Assembly: GCF_042477335.2 (NCBI RefSeq)
Contig: NC_091264.1
Coordinates: 32,985,386 to 33,049,385, forward strand
Direction: 5' to 3'
Source of the DNA: Ovis canadensis
Taxonomy: Eukaryota; Chordata; Mammalia; Artiodactyla; Bovidae
DNA length: 64,000 nt
Numbering within the stretch: the first letter of the stretch is position 1; each line of letters starts with the position of its first letter. The notes beneath the pieces are model-generated. The model worked only from the letters and a program-made list of their open reading frames with translations, had not been told where the DNA came from and ran no database searches. Positions 53,760-63,735 of the stretch are shown here, one piece after another. The position numbers and the translations under genes were made by a program.

Positions 53760-53967
53760 TTATTTAGTTGCTAAGTTGTGTCTGACTCTTTTGCAACCCC
53801 ATGGCCTGTAGCTTGCCAGGCTTCTCTGTCCATGAGATATCCTAGGCAAGAATACTGGAGAGGGTTGCCATTTCCCTCTCCCAGGCATCTTCCCAACCCA
53901 GGAATTGAACCTACATCTCCTTCTTTGGGAGGCGGATACTTTATCACCGAGCTACCATGGAAGCCCT
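53760..53967 (-). mobile_element. Bov-tA SINE
   Basis: tatttagttgctaagttgtg to accgagctaccatggaagcc. Confidence 0.92.
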
Positions 53968-55566
53968 ATAGGCAGAGACTGGGAGCTATTAAATCTGAAG
54001 AACATCAGTGGGGTTTACGGGTCCTGCGGATGAGTTGGTAGGGGCAAAAACCTACCTTGTCTAAGTGTGGACCAAGAAGGGTGATGAGAACATCACAGGA
54101 GGAGGATGGGGAGGAATGGGAGGGGAGAGAAAGGCTTAGCATGAGAAGGAAGGTGGCTCGTTCTTTAGGACTGAGTGCAAGTCCATCCAGAGAGCCCAGG
54201 GTCACACTTTGAGGAGTCGGGGAGGGTGTGCATTCCTGCTGCTGGGAAGGGGCTCTGTGAGGAGGCTGGAGTTTGCTGGGGGGGAAGGATAGCCTTATCT
54301 GAGATGGACAGCATCTTTCCGAATGGTGAGACCCAGCATGCTCCCCACCCTCAAAGGCTACAACTTAGGGATGTAAAAATATTCCACCCCTGTTTTCCTA
54401 CTTTGATGTGTAAACATGGGGCAATCAAGTTGGAGAGAGGAGAAAGAGAAACCACACTGTGGAGTAATATCCTTTTGCAAAGAAATACATATTTTGGAAA
54501 AGGGCTGAAACTTGTGGAAGCTTTAGAAGGGTGTTTTCTTTTCTTATTTTTAAGAACTCAAGGGTTTTGGTGAAATCAGTGTTGTTTTCTCAGGCGCCCA
54601 AATGAATGAACATAGGCACAGCTTCAGAGAGACAAAGGAAACCATAAAAATAGCTTTCTAATTATTGTCTCCTGTCCCCAAACACGGCTGTCGAGGGCTG
54701 GGTGATGCCAGCTCCCTTTCCCTAACTGGGGTCCTCTCTGCCTGTCCCCAGCTGTCGTTCCCTGGCTCTGCCACTGCTGCTCTGGTTTCGTGGTGCCCTT
54801 TGCTTCTCTCTCTTTTTGTCTTTGTTGACTTTCACGAGGAGGTGGTTGTTTCTCCTAACCCTCCTCTGCTTTCTTTAGGTTTTGCATGGTTTTCATCTCC
54901 TGTTCAGCTGTCTCCATCGGTTCCCTTACTTTCATTCTGCGGGGCTGTCGGTGACCTGGTTCCAATGAGGCAGTTGGGTTTTGTCCAGCTCCTACTTCAA
55001 GCAGGCCCTCAGACTTATGTGGCTGCCATCTCTCCCTGTGAAGGTTTTTAGATTTGTTTTGTTCTTCGTCTCTTCTATATGTGTTTCTCCAGGCAGGAAT
55101 ATTGGCTGTTTATAAATTTTCAGGAGTGCTTTTCCTTTTAAGATGAGAGACAGGCTTCTGAACTTCTTGGGCTGAGACCCATTATCTGTGAAATTCTTGC
55201 TTTGATGACTGGCAGATTTCTGAGCCATAGGGCTGGATTTCCAAACCTGGCTGGCCCCTCAAGCTGTGGTATCGCCCTCTGCTTGTGGCTCTTTCGAGAC
55301 CAGAACCTTCACAAAGCAACCACTTCGTTTGTGCAATACTTTCCCTCGTTATGCCTGCATCTTTAAAACTGATCAAGAAATAACACAACCTGGATCACAA
55401 CCTGGAAGAAATGAAATTCTCCATTATAACACAAACAGTTCTTCATTGAGTTATTAAAATATAGCAGCTGTGTGACACAGATGGAAAACACGTACTGCAC
55501 GTCATCCTTATTATTTCATACTAACCCCTTCAATCTTCACTATTCAAAACAGGATCCCTTGGTGGG
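53968..55566. other. Long stretch without recognised genes
   Basis: Frames at 54175-54573 and 54665-55051 (plus) lack domains and splice-like context. Nothing else recognised. Confidence 0.4.
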
Positions 55567-55690
55567 GGGTCTTCCCTGGTGGTCCAGTGGTTAAGACTCG
55601 GTACTTCCACTGCCGGGTGTATGGGCTCCGACCCCTGGTCGGGGAACTAAGATCCTGTGTTACATGGTGTACTGCAAACAAACAAACAAG
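55567..55690 (+). mobile_element. CHR-2-type SINE
   Basis: ggtcttccctggtggtccag, cgacccctggtcggggaact, aaacaaacaaacaagaaaaa tail. Confidence 0.87.
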
Positions 55691-55886
55691 AAAAATGCAA
55701 GTATGAAATATACACCTGGATTTGAGAGACTTGGCATCCCCCCCAAGAAAGGTTAAATATGCAGAAATGCATATTTCTATCTTTAGAAGTCAACTTTGGC
55801 AGATGGAGATCCATGACACCTTCCAGAAAATCCAGTTGTGGCTCCTGAGAGTTGAGAACATTTTTGACTTCTCCCAGACCCATTCT
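55691..55886. other. Unassigned DNA
   Basis: Nothing recognised. The frame at 55647-56072 (minus) is mainly the SINE that follows. Confidence 0.35.
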
Positions 55887-56113
55887 GAGCTTCCCAGATG
55901 GTGTTAATAGTGAAGAATCTGCTGGCCAATGGAGGAGACGCAAAAGAGATGTGGACTCGATCCCAGGGTCGGGAAGCTCCCCTGGAGCAGGACATGGCAA
56001 CCCACCCCAGTATTCTTGCCTGGAGATTCCCCTGGACAGAGGAGCCTGGCGGGCTACAGTCCATGGGGTCACAAAGAGTTAGACACGACTGAGGTGACTT
56101 AGCAGCAGCAGCA
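55887..56113 (+). mobile_element. Bov-tA SINE with CAG tail
   Basis: Diverged head gagcttcccagatggtgtta, then A unit to tgactgaggtgacttagcag and (CAG)3. Confidence 0.9.
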
Positions 56114-56260
56114 TTTTAACCTGGCTCTCGCCATCTTCAGCTTCCTCATGGTTTCAGTAAAGATAAAAAAGCATTTACTCCGTTGTGTTACAAAGATTTC
56201 TTTGAGACTCGCTGTCAAAGTTGATGAGGAGGAGTTAATTCCATGACGAGGGGACTTCAT
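56114..56260. promoter_or_regulatory. Candidate conserved non-coding element
   Basis: AT-rich block with tactccgttgtgttacaaag, ggaggagttaattccatgac and a CpG in ccatgacgagg. Low certainty. Confidence 0.15.
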
Positions 56261-56849
56261 AAAGCACTATGGCTCTGGCTATTCCCTGAGTGAGCCTCTG
56301 AGGGTGGAGCTGGCTATTTTGGACATGCTGCATTGGGATCTCTCTATTGGGACACTGCTGGACTTCTCGGCCGTATTCCACTCCCTGGTGGTCCTGGGCT
56401 GGCCCCGTGTACAGGGGTCACCGTAGAGGCATTCTTCTCTCCAGGCCGCCTCCCTGACCAGGCAGCTGAAGCCCCGAGTCCCTGGCCATCAGCTGTTAAA
56501 GTTCAAGGGCTCTACACTGACCTCGGTCATCATCACTTTAGAATTGGACAGGCTCACGCCTGATGCTATGCTCCTGCATCTGGTCTGCTAAAGAAGGCGC
56601 TTTAGGCATCAAGCATTAGGCAGTTGAACCACTACAAGGAACTGGTAAAACAGCAGCTGACAAGTGTTCAGTTCTCCTGCACAGACAACTTTCCGCTTCC
56701 CCTGCAAGCCTTGGTGCCCTTTAGAGCATAACGGCAGTCCCCCTTGCCAAGCCTTCTCTGTCCTCTGTGCTTTCTGGCTCCCACAGCAAGAAAGAAAAAA
56801 GGCACTGAAAGAACAGCTGAGAACACGCCTTAGGTCTTATTGTCATATT
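56261..56849. other. Unassigned DNA
   Basis: No gene or repeat recognised. Confidence 0.35.
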
Positions 56850-57205
56850 GCCTCGAGACCTACCGAATTAGAATCTGCATTCTGCTTGAGAGAATAGCAC
56901 TGAAACACATACATTACCAAACGTAAAACAGGTGACCAGTGTGAGTGTGATGTGCGATGCAGGGCACCAAAAGCTCGTGCTCTCTGACAGCCTGGAGGGA
57001 TGGGGTAGGGAGGGAGGTGGGGCGGGGGAATCAGGATGGAGGGGAGACACGTATACCTATGGCCGGTTCGTGTTGATGTATGGCAAAAACCATCATAATA
57101 TTATAAAGTAATTATCCTCCAATTAAAATAAATAAATAAAATTAAAAGGAAAAGAGAAAAGATCCCTAGGTGATTCCTATGTAAGTTTGAGATGTCCTGC
57201 TTTTG
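56850..57205 (+). mobile_element. MER5-type remnant split by L1
   Basis: gaattagaatctgcattctg lies left of an L1 3' end, and agatccctaggtgattccta with tgtaagtttgagatg lies right of it. Together they read as one MER5 interior. Confidence 0.6.
56895..57160 (+). mobile_element. Ruminant L1 3' UTR
   Basis: actgaaacacatacattacc, a G-rich tract at 56996-57045, cacgtatacctatggccggt, gatgtatggcaaaaaccatc, attatcctccaattaaaata and an A-rich tail. The flanks agagaatag and agagaaaag may be the TSD. Confidence 0.88.
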
Positions 57206-57602
57206 TAACCATTAAAAACTTTAAATGGAGCAAGATACCAAACAAAAATGAGTGAGGAAACAGAGTATGGTGGATGGCACTTAGAAATGCCCCATTAGTG
57301 GCAGCAACAATGAACAATGTGTCTATTTTTGTTTCAGCTTGATGGAGCCCCATACCACAATCATTGAATGACAAGATAGGGCTCCTACTAATTCCTGGGC
57401 AGCTGGTCATCTTTCCTTCTCCATGGAAAGGTCTCTGGAGGCTCTTCTCTGCCCTTGGTCAGAGGCCAACTCTGTGTCCTGGTCTTCTAAACTCTATGCT
57501 AAGATTCAGCTTATCTTCTTTCTTGTCAGCAAAACCTAGGGTGACAGATTCCCAGACTTCTTCCAACCTTCATCCAGTTTGCCCATCGGCCATCTACTCC
57601 AG
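57206..57602. other. Unassigned DNA
   Basis: Nothing recognised. Confidence 0.35.
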
Positions 57603-57960
57603 GGGCTTCCCAGGTGGCGTAGGGTTGTAAAGAATCTGCCTGCCCATGCTTGGGGCTGGTGCATGGGGATGACCCAGAGGGATGTTGCGGGGAGGGAGGT
57701 GGGAGGGGGGTTCATGTTTGAGAATGCATGTAAGAATTAGAGATTTTAAAATTTAAAAAAAAAAAAAAAAAAAAAAGAATCTGCCTGCCAATGCAGGAGA
57801 CACAGGAGATGTGGGTTCAATCCCTGGGTTGGGAAGATGCCCTGGAGGAAGAAATGGCAACCCATTCCAGTATTCTTGCCTGGAGAATCCCGCGGACAGA
57901 GGAACCTGGAGGCCTACAGTCCATGAGGTCACAAAGAGTCGGACACCACTGAGGGACTAA
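57603..57960 (+). mobile_element. Bov-tA SINE split by a LINE 3' end
   Basis: Head ggcttcccaggtggcgtagg breaks after ctgcctgcc and resumes at 57790 with aatgcaggagacacagg, then A unit to gaccactgagggactaagc-like text. Without the insert and one TSD copy the SINE is continuous. Confidence 0.93.
57645..57773 (+). mobile_element. Young poly(A) L1-type 3' end, 16-bp duplication
   Basis: 129 bp: catgcttggggctggtgcat, a G-rich tract, ggttcatgtttgagaatgca, agagattttaaaattt and about 20 A. Perfect TSD aaagaatctgcctgcc at 57629-57644 and 57774-57789. Severe 5' truncation is usual for L1. Confidence 0.9.
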
Positions 57961-58575
57961 GCACACAGCATGCAGCCTTCTACGCCAGAGGTGTTTAGGA
58001 TGACTCTCAACTTCTTTGCTGACTTGTTGAGGTGGGTCACCAGGTTCCCCCTGCTACCCACCTCCCTGAAACAGGACATAAAACAGATTTCATCAAGACC
58101 ATTGTTTTTTGCTTATGGTCAATGCCAACCTGAGGGATCCTACTAGGAACCTGGTAGGAAAATCTCTGTGATTAACGTTCTTCCTTAGTTAGCCATGTCA
58201 AAATCTGTCACTGATAGCCTTATTTCCCCTGCCTCATTTATTTCCTTCCAGGGCCATATGGTGGTGATTATCAGTCTTTGGGGAGTTGAAATACCTTGTC
58301 ATTATTTCTTTGATTCCAAGATGTGCCTCCCTCCAGCAAAAAGAAAAAAAAAAAAAAGATCACAGTATGGCATTTATTTTCAAAATGGAAGCAAATGAAA
58401 ATTAATTTCACATTGAAATCAAGAATTCAGGTTGTCTCTTGAAACGGTGACATCCTGACACTGAGAAACGTGCCATAAAAACTCCAAACTGTGCGAAAGG
58501 AAACTGCTGGGGTTCATCATTTATTTCTTCCTTGTAAATTGCAGTTTTATGCTGATAAATTTATTTACTTACTCA
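57961..58575. other. Unassigned DNA
   Basis: A14-16 run near 58344-58358. No gene recognised. Confidence 0.35.
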
Positions 58576-58590
58576 TTATATATATTATAT

Positions 58591-58638
<48 letters not shown>

Positions 58639-58822
58639 CTGTGTCAGGTCTTAGCTGCAGCATGCAGGATCTTTTTTACATAATGTGGGGGGTTTTTTCG
58701 TTGTGGCACACGGGCTTAGTTTCTCCCTGGGTTGTGGGATTTTAGTTCCCCGACCAGGGATTGAAGCCAAGTCCCCTGCATTGCAAGGTGGATTCTTAAC
58801 CACTGGACCACCAGGGAAGTCC
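58576..58822 (-). mobile_element. CHR-type SINE with expanded AT tail
   Basis: Head side ggattcttaaccactggacc, then accagggaagtccc at right; ctgtgtcaggtcttagctgc in the body; the tail at left has become an (AT)n array. Confidence 0.87.
58599..58637 (+). repeat. (AT)n microsatellite
   Basis: About 19 uninterrupted AT units, with a further interrupted AT stretch from 58576. Confidence 0.92.
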
Positions 58823-59316
58823 CAGGTATTTAGTCAACCTCTGACTTACCGCTCTTCCTCAGCCCAACCTGTGTCTTGTTCAAGAGGCGCATTAAAAACT
58901 GTGATCCTTCTGTGCCCTTGCGTTTGCCTGTCTTCATCTGCCTTTCCTGTAAGTAATCCTATGTCACATCCTCCCTTTGCAAAATGGAAAGATACCAGTG
59001 CAACATGTCTCACCTTTCCCCTCATGTCAAAATGTTTAGCTGTAAAAAACCTAGACAACCTGTGCCCCAGGGAAACTCCTGAGCATGATGAGCACCAGAA
59101 ACCTCCTTCGTGGCAGTACTGCTGTCATAGCAGAAGCCTGGAAACTCCAGTATTCCTATAAGAGGATGCACAAAACATCAAGATCTGTTATTTGCACCAT
59201 GGCATATTAGACACCAGTGAAAATGAAAGACAATACAGCTACCTGCAATAACATGGAGAAATCATAGAGATGTATGTGTTGCTAAATGGTTGTGTTGCTA
59301 AGTGCTAAATTAGCAT
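58823..59316. other. Unassigned DNA
   Basis: The frame at 58685-59161 begins in the SINE and continues into unique DNA without a domain. Confidence 0.35.
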
Positions 59317-59572
59317 GTGTCGCTAAATTGCTTCAGTTGTGTCTGACTCTTTGTGACCCTATGTGTAATGTGACATTACACATAGGGTCACCCTGTCACC
59401 CTGTCACCTGCCAGGCTCCTCTGTCCATGGGATTCTCCAGGCAAGAAGCTGGAGTAGGTCACCATGCCCTCCTCCAGGGGATCTTCCCCACCCAGGGATT
59501 GAAGCCGCATCTCCTATGTCTCCTGCATTGGTAGGCAGGTTCTTTACTGCTAGTGCAACCTGGGAACCCTAG
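59317..59572 (-). mobile_element. Bov-tA SINE with internal palindrome
   Basis: A unit tgtcgctaaattgcttcagt to gactctttgtgaccctatg. It is interrupted, then continues with ctgccaggctcctctgtcca to the reversed head ending acctgggaaccct. Confidence 0.92.
59353..59391. repeat. Perfect 39-bp palindrome
   Basis: Arms 59353-59371 and 59373-59391 are exact reverse complements (19 bp, starting gtgaccctatgtgtaatgt) around a single g. The sequence accctgtcaccctgtcacc follows at 59390-59408. Confidence 0.95.
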
Positions 59573-60269
59573 AGACATGATAATGAATGAGAAAAGCAGA
59601 TTGCAGAGTACTGTATATCATATGTAAAAATACATATACTTTATAATTATATATATATTTCTTTTTTATACAGCAACTCAAAGACTAAGAGAACCCCAAG
59701 TATAAGGTAAACCATATGTTGCTTGGGGGTAATATGGACATCTCTAGAGCTGACCCCTGTCCTGTTATCCTCTCCTGCTGGGCACATGGGAGCATCCCCT
59801 TGCAGTGGAATTAGCCCATGTGACTAGTTCTGTCAATGGGCCATGAGTCACAGAGGCTTTACTTGCAGCTGAAGTAATCCTGCGGGAGCCTCCTGTTTTG
59901 ATGGAGTCCTGCAGAATAAGGCATCCTGGACTGTGGAGGACATGTGACACTTGTTCTGGAAAGCCAGCTGCATCTGCAGTGGATTTTGCTTGACCCAGAG
60001 ACAAACCGTGGCTGACGTGTCACATAGCTGAAGTGTTAGGCTGCTTCATGACTGCAGTGGGATGTGGCCGGTCCTGGCTGGTCCAGATGCACACAAGAGC
60101 TGTGAGAAAGGTGAGGATGATGATCAGCCCACAGTGGAGGATGTGGCTGGCTCCTGGGGGAAGGCAAAGGGATGGGGGCCAGGGAAAAACACACAGGGAT
60201 AACAGAGGGAAGGCGACGTTTGGTTCTTAAGCCGGGTGATGGGGTTTTAGGTGTTCATTTTATTAATTC
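59573..60269. other. Unassigned DNA, possible old LTR
   Basis: An AT run lies at 59643-59660. From 59800 to about 60150 words such as cccatgtgactagttctgtc and aatgggccatgagtcacaga suggest an MLT1-like remnant. Weak. Confidence 0.3.
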
Positions 60270-60496
60270 AAAAAATTTTTAAAAGAGAATGGACTTGTAG
60301 ACATAGTAGGGGAAGGAGGAGGGGATGAATTGGGAGAGTAGGCATTGAAACACATACGCTATCATGTGTAAAATAGCTAGTTACTGGGAAGTTGCTGTAT
60401 AACAAAAGGAGCGCAGCCTGGTGCTGTGTGACAACCTAGAGAAGTGGGAGAGGTGGTGGGAGGGAGAGAAGTTCAAGAGAGAAGGGACATATGTAT

Positions 60497-62033
60497 TCAG
60501 TTCAGTTCAGTTCAGTAGCTCAATTGTGTCCGCCTCTTTGTGACCCCATGAATTGCAGCACGCCAGGCCTCCCTGTCCATCACCAACTCCCAGAGTTCAC
60601 CCAAACTCATGTCCATCAAGTCGGTGATGCCATCCAGCCATCTTATCCAGTCATCCCCTTCTCCTGCCCCCAGTCCCTCCCAGCATCAGAGTCTTTTCCA
60701 ATGAGTCAACTCTTTGCATCAGGTGGCCAAAGTATTGGAGTTTCAGCTTTAGCATCAGTCCTTCCAAAGAACACCCAGCCAGGACTGATCTCCTTCAGAA
60801 TGGACTGGTTGGATCTCCTTGCAGTCCAAGGGATTCTCAAGAGTCTTCTCCAACACCACATTTCAAAAGCATCAATTCTTCGGCTCTCAGCTTTCTTCAC
60901 AGCCCAACTATCACATCCATACATGACCACTGGAATGACCATAGCCTTGACTAGATGGACCTTTGTTGGCAAAGTAATATCTCTGCTTTTGAATATGCTA
61001 TCTAGGTTGGTCATAACTTTCCTTCCAAGGAGTAAGCATCTTGTAATTTCATGGCTGCAATCACCATCTGCAGTCAGTTTGGAGCCCCCCCCAAATAAAG
61101 TCTGTCACTGTTTCCACTGTTTCCCCATCTATTTGTCATGAAGTGATGGGACCAGATGCCATGATCTTCGTTTTCTGAATGTTGAGCTTTAAGCCCACTT
61201 TTTTACTCTCCTCTTTCACTTTCATCAAGAGGCTTTTTAGTTCCTCTTCACTTTCTGCCATAAGGGTGGTGTCATCTGCATATCTGAGGTTATTGATATT
61301 TCTCCCAGCAATCTTGATTCCAGCTTGTGCTTCCTCCAGTCCAGCATTTCTCATGATGTACTCTACATAGAAGTTAAATAAGCAGGGTGACAATATACAG
61401 CCTTGACGTACTCCTTTTCCTATTTGGAACCAGTTTGTTGTTCCATGCCCAGTTCTAACTGTTGCTTCCTGACCTGCATACAGGTTTCTCAAGAGGCAGG
61501 TCAGGTGGTCTGGTATTCCCATCTCTTTCAGAATTTTCCACAGTTTATTGTGATCCACACAGTCAAAAGCTTTGGCATAGTTGATAAAGCAGAAATAGAT
61601 GTTTTTCTGGAACTCTCTTGCTTTTTCAATGATCCAGCAGATGTTGGCAATTTGATCTCTGGTTCCTCTGCCTTTTCTAAAACCAGCTTGAACATCTGGA
61701 AGTTCATGGTTCATGTATTGCCAAAGCCTGGCATGGAGAATTTTGAGCATTACTTTACTAGCATGTGAGATGAGTGCAATTGTGCAGTAGTTTGAGCATT
61801 CTTTGGCATTGCCTTTCTTTGGAATTGGAATGAAAACTGACGTTTTCCAGTCCTGTGGCCACTGCTGAGTTTTCCAAATTTGTTGGCATATTGAGTGCAG
61901 CATATTCACAGCATCATCTTTCAGGATTTGAAATGGCTCAACTGGAATTCCATCACCTCCACTAGGTTTCATTGTAATGATGCTTTCTAAAGCCCACTTG
62001 ACTTCACATTCCAGGATGTCTGGCTCTAGGTGA
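60497..62033 (-). mobile_element. BovB LINE (RTE), 5'-truncated, 11-bp duplication
   Basis: 1537 bp. The element's 3' end lies at the left with the (TTCAG)n-like end ttcagttcagttcagttcag. The RT region is to the right and the 5' end is truncated near 62033. Perfect TSD gacatatgtat at 60486-60496 and 62034-62044. It inserted antisense into an L1 3' UTR. Confidence 0.97.
60706..61014 (-). pseudogene. BovB reverse transcriptase C-terminal remnant
   Basis: About 100 codons beginning MTNLDSIFKSRDITLPTKVH and including the segment IDAFEMWCWRRLLRIPW, typical of the RTE C-terminal region. It is out of phase with the upstream RT frame, and leaves the family frame again near 60770 after a small insertion. 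Confidence 0.9.
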
Positions 62034-62101
62034 GACATATGTATACTTATGGCTAACTCACACTGTTGTATGGCAGAAACCAATATAACACTGTAAAACA
62101 A
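61136..62101 (-). pseudogene. BovB reverse transcriptase remnant, chimeric N-terminus
   Basis: A 321-codon frame. Residues about 23-321 are BovB RT. Motif A reads FINYAKAFDCVDH (172-184), motif B GVRQGCILSPCLF (230-242), motif C YADD (274-277). Residues 1-22 do not belong to BovB: they are translated from the TSD and the antisense L1 tail beyond 62033. The endonuclease domain is absent through 5' truncation. Position 174 is Asn where RTs have the first catalytic Asp. The frame ends in TGA at 61136-61138. BovB coding text continues past it in the same phase, then shifts at a G-run near 61083-61092. A dead, non-functional copy. Confidence 0.95.
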
Positions 62102-62147
62102 TTATCTTCCAATTAAAAAAACATTTTTTAAATTTAAAAATATTAAA

Positions 62148-62455
62148 ATTAATTTTTACTGGAGCATAGTTGTTTTACAATGTTACATTAGTTTCTACTG
62201 TACAGCAAAGTGAATCAGCTAACGTATACATATGTCCCCTCTTTTTTGGATTTCCTTCCCATTTGGGTCTCCACAGTTCCCTGAGCTATACAGTAGGTTC
62301 TCACAAGTTATCTGTTTTATACATAGCATCGATGGTGTATATATGTCAATCACAATCTCCAAATTCATCCTCCCCCTTCCCCACTTGGCGTCCATACATT
62401 TGTTCTTTATGTCTGTGTCTCTATTTGTTTTGCAAATAAGATCATCTATACTGTA
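62148..62455 (-). mobile_element. L1 3' end fragment
   Basis: Antisense L1: ttactggagcatagttgttt, ctgtacagcaaagtgaatca, gagctatacagtaggttctc, atatgtcaatcacaatctcc. It faces the sense L1 tail at 62045-62110, so the two tails are head to head across an A/T-rich joint. Confidence 0.88.
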
Positions 62456-63124
62456 GGTGTTCATTTTATAATTAGGCTTTATAACTGATATATGTTAATA
62501 TAAGCGTCAAATATTACACAATAGAAAACAATTTAAATAGTTTAAAAATTGAGCAGCATGAAAGCCAAAATCTCTGTGGCAGGTAAATGGGGATTCACTG
62601 TAAAATTCTCTCCACTTTGCTGTAAACTTGAATATTGTCATAATAAAGTGTTGGCTGAAATCCCTAAATGGCTAACAGTTACATTAAGAACTTACAAAAA
62701 ATCTTACCTATAATTCAACTACCCCAACACAGCAACTATTTTGACTTTTTTTAAAGCCCTTATCTCTGTGAATACAATGTTATCATAGTTGTGGTCACTA
62801 TGTATTCATAGTATTTTACGGCTTGCTTTCTTCATTTAGTATTTTATTATTGGCATTTCTCTAGCACTCAAGCTGTTTCGGTGAGTGCATTCCTGCATGT
62901 GGAATTCCTTCCGTTCCATGCAAATGTGGGTCCCATAAACCTCAGTTCCACTCCAGAAGCCAGACACTTTTAAACTTGATGATAAGAGTCGTCAGAATCT
63001 CTAACGTACTCTGCTCCTTCTGAAGTTTCCTCTCTGCTCCTTCTGAAGTTTCCTCGGAAGATGTTGTGTCTGTCTGCCACTATTGTTCTCTTCAGATAAA
63101 GGGAAGCTCTCGTGTTTAAGAGGT
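62456..63124. other. Unassigned DNA with a small tandem duplication
   Basis: A perfect 23-bp duplication (unit starts ctctgctccttctgaag) lies at 63009-63031 and 63032-63054. An old L1-like stretch at 62690-62900 is possible. No gene. Confidence 0.45.
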
Positions 63125-63502
63125 ACAAGTTAATTATTTACAAAACAGATACAGACTCACAGACTTAGAGAAGGAACATATGGTTGTCAGCGGGGCAGGG
63201 TTGGGGGGCGCGGTACAGGGGGGTGCGGGGATGAAGAAAAGGGATAGTTAGAGAGTTTGGAATGAACATGTACACACTGTTATATTTAAAGTGGATAACC
63301 AACAAGGACCTACTGTATAACACAGGGAACTCTACTCAATGTTATGTGGCAGTCTGGATGGGAAGGGAGTTTGGGGGAGAATTGGTATATGTATATGTAT
63401 GGCTGAGTCCCTTTGCTGTCGACCTGAAAACTTACAACATTGTTAATCGCCTATACTCCAGTATAAAATAAAAAGTTAAACAAAACAAACAAACAAAAAG
63501 AC
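63125..63502 (+). mobile_element. L1 3' UTR with A-rich tail
   Basis: aagttaattatttacaaaac, a G-rich tract at 63190-63232, ctactgtataacacagggaa, caacattgttaatcgcctat, aaataaaaagttaaacaaaa tail. Nearly complete 3' UTR. Confidence 0.9.
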
Positions 63503-63518
63503 ATACCAGGCAAGTAAT

Positions 63519-63722
63519 AAGTTAATCACTCAGTCATGTCCAACTCCTTGTGATCCTATGGACTGTAGCCTGCTGGGCTCCTCTGTTCATGGAATTCTCC
63601 AGGCAAGCATACTGGAGTGGGTTGCCATTTCCTTCTCCAGGGTATCTTCCCTACCCAGGGACTGAACCCAGGTCTCCTGCATTGCAGGCAGATTCTTTAC
63701 CAACTGAGCCACTGGGGAAGCC
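63519..63722 (-). mobile_element. Bov-tA SINE with 13-bp duplication
   Basis: ttaatcactcagtcatgtcc to gagccactggggaagcc. Perfect TSD ccaggcaagtaat at 63506-63518 and 63723-63735, immediately after the L1 tail. Confidence 0.95.
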
Positions 63723-63735
63723 CCAGGCAAGTAAT

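Larger units (their letters stand above)
60270..62110 (+). mobile_element. L1 3' end split by BovB
   Basis: Left part 60270-60496 (gaatggacttgtagacatag, gttgctgtataacaaaagga, gggacatatgtat). Right part 62034-62110 (acttatggctaactcacact, tatggcagaaaccaatataa, caattatcttccaatt). The parts join seamlessly at the duplicated target. Confidence 0.9.

Noticed and set aside
54665..55051. 128-codon hydrophobic frame
   Set aside because: Runs of Leu/Ser from pyrimidine-rich DNA. No clear signal peptide plus mature domain, no splice context.
60491..61141. 216-codon plus-strand frame
   Set aside because: It is the antisense of the BovB reverse transcriptase 3' region.
61403..61768. 121-codon plus-strand frame
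   Set aside because: Antisense shadow of the BovB RT frame.
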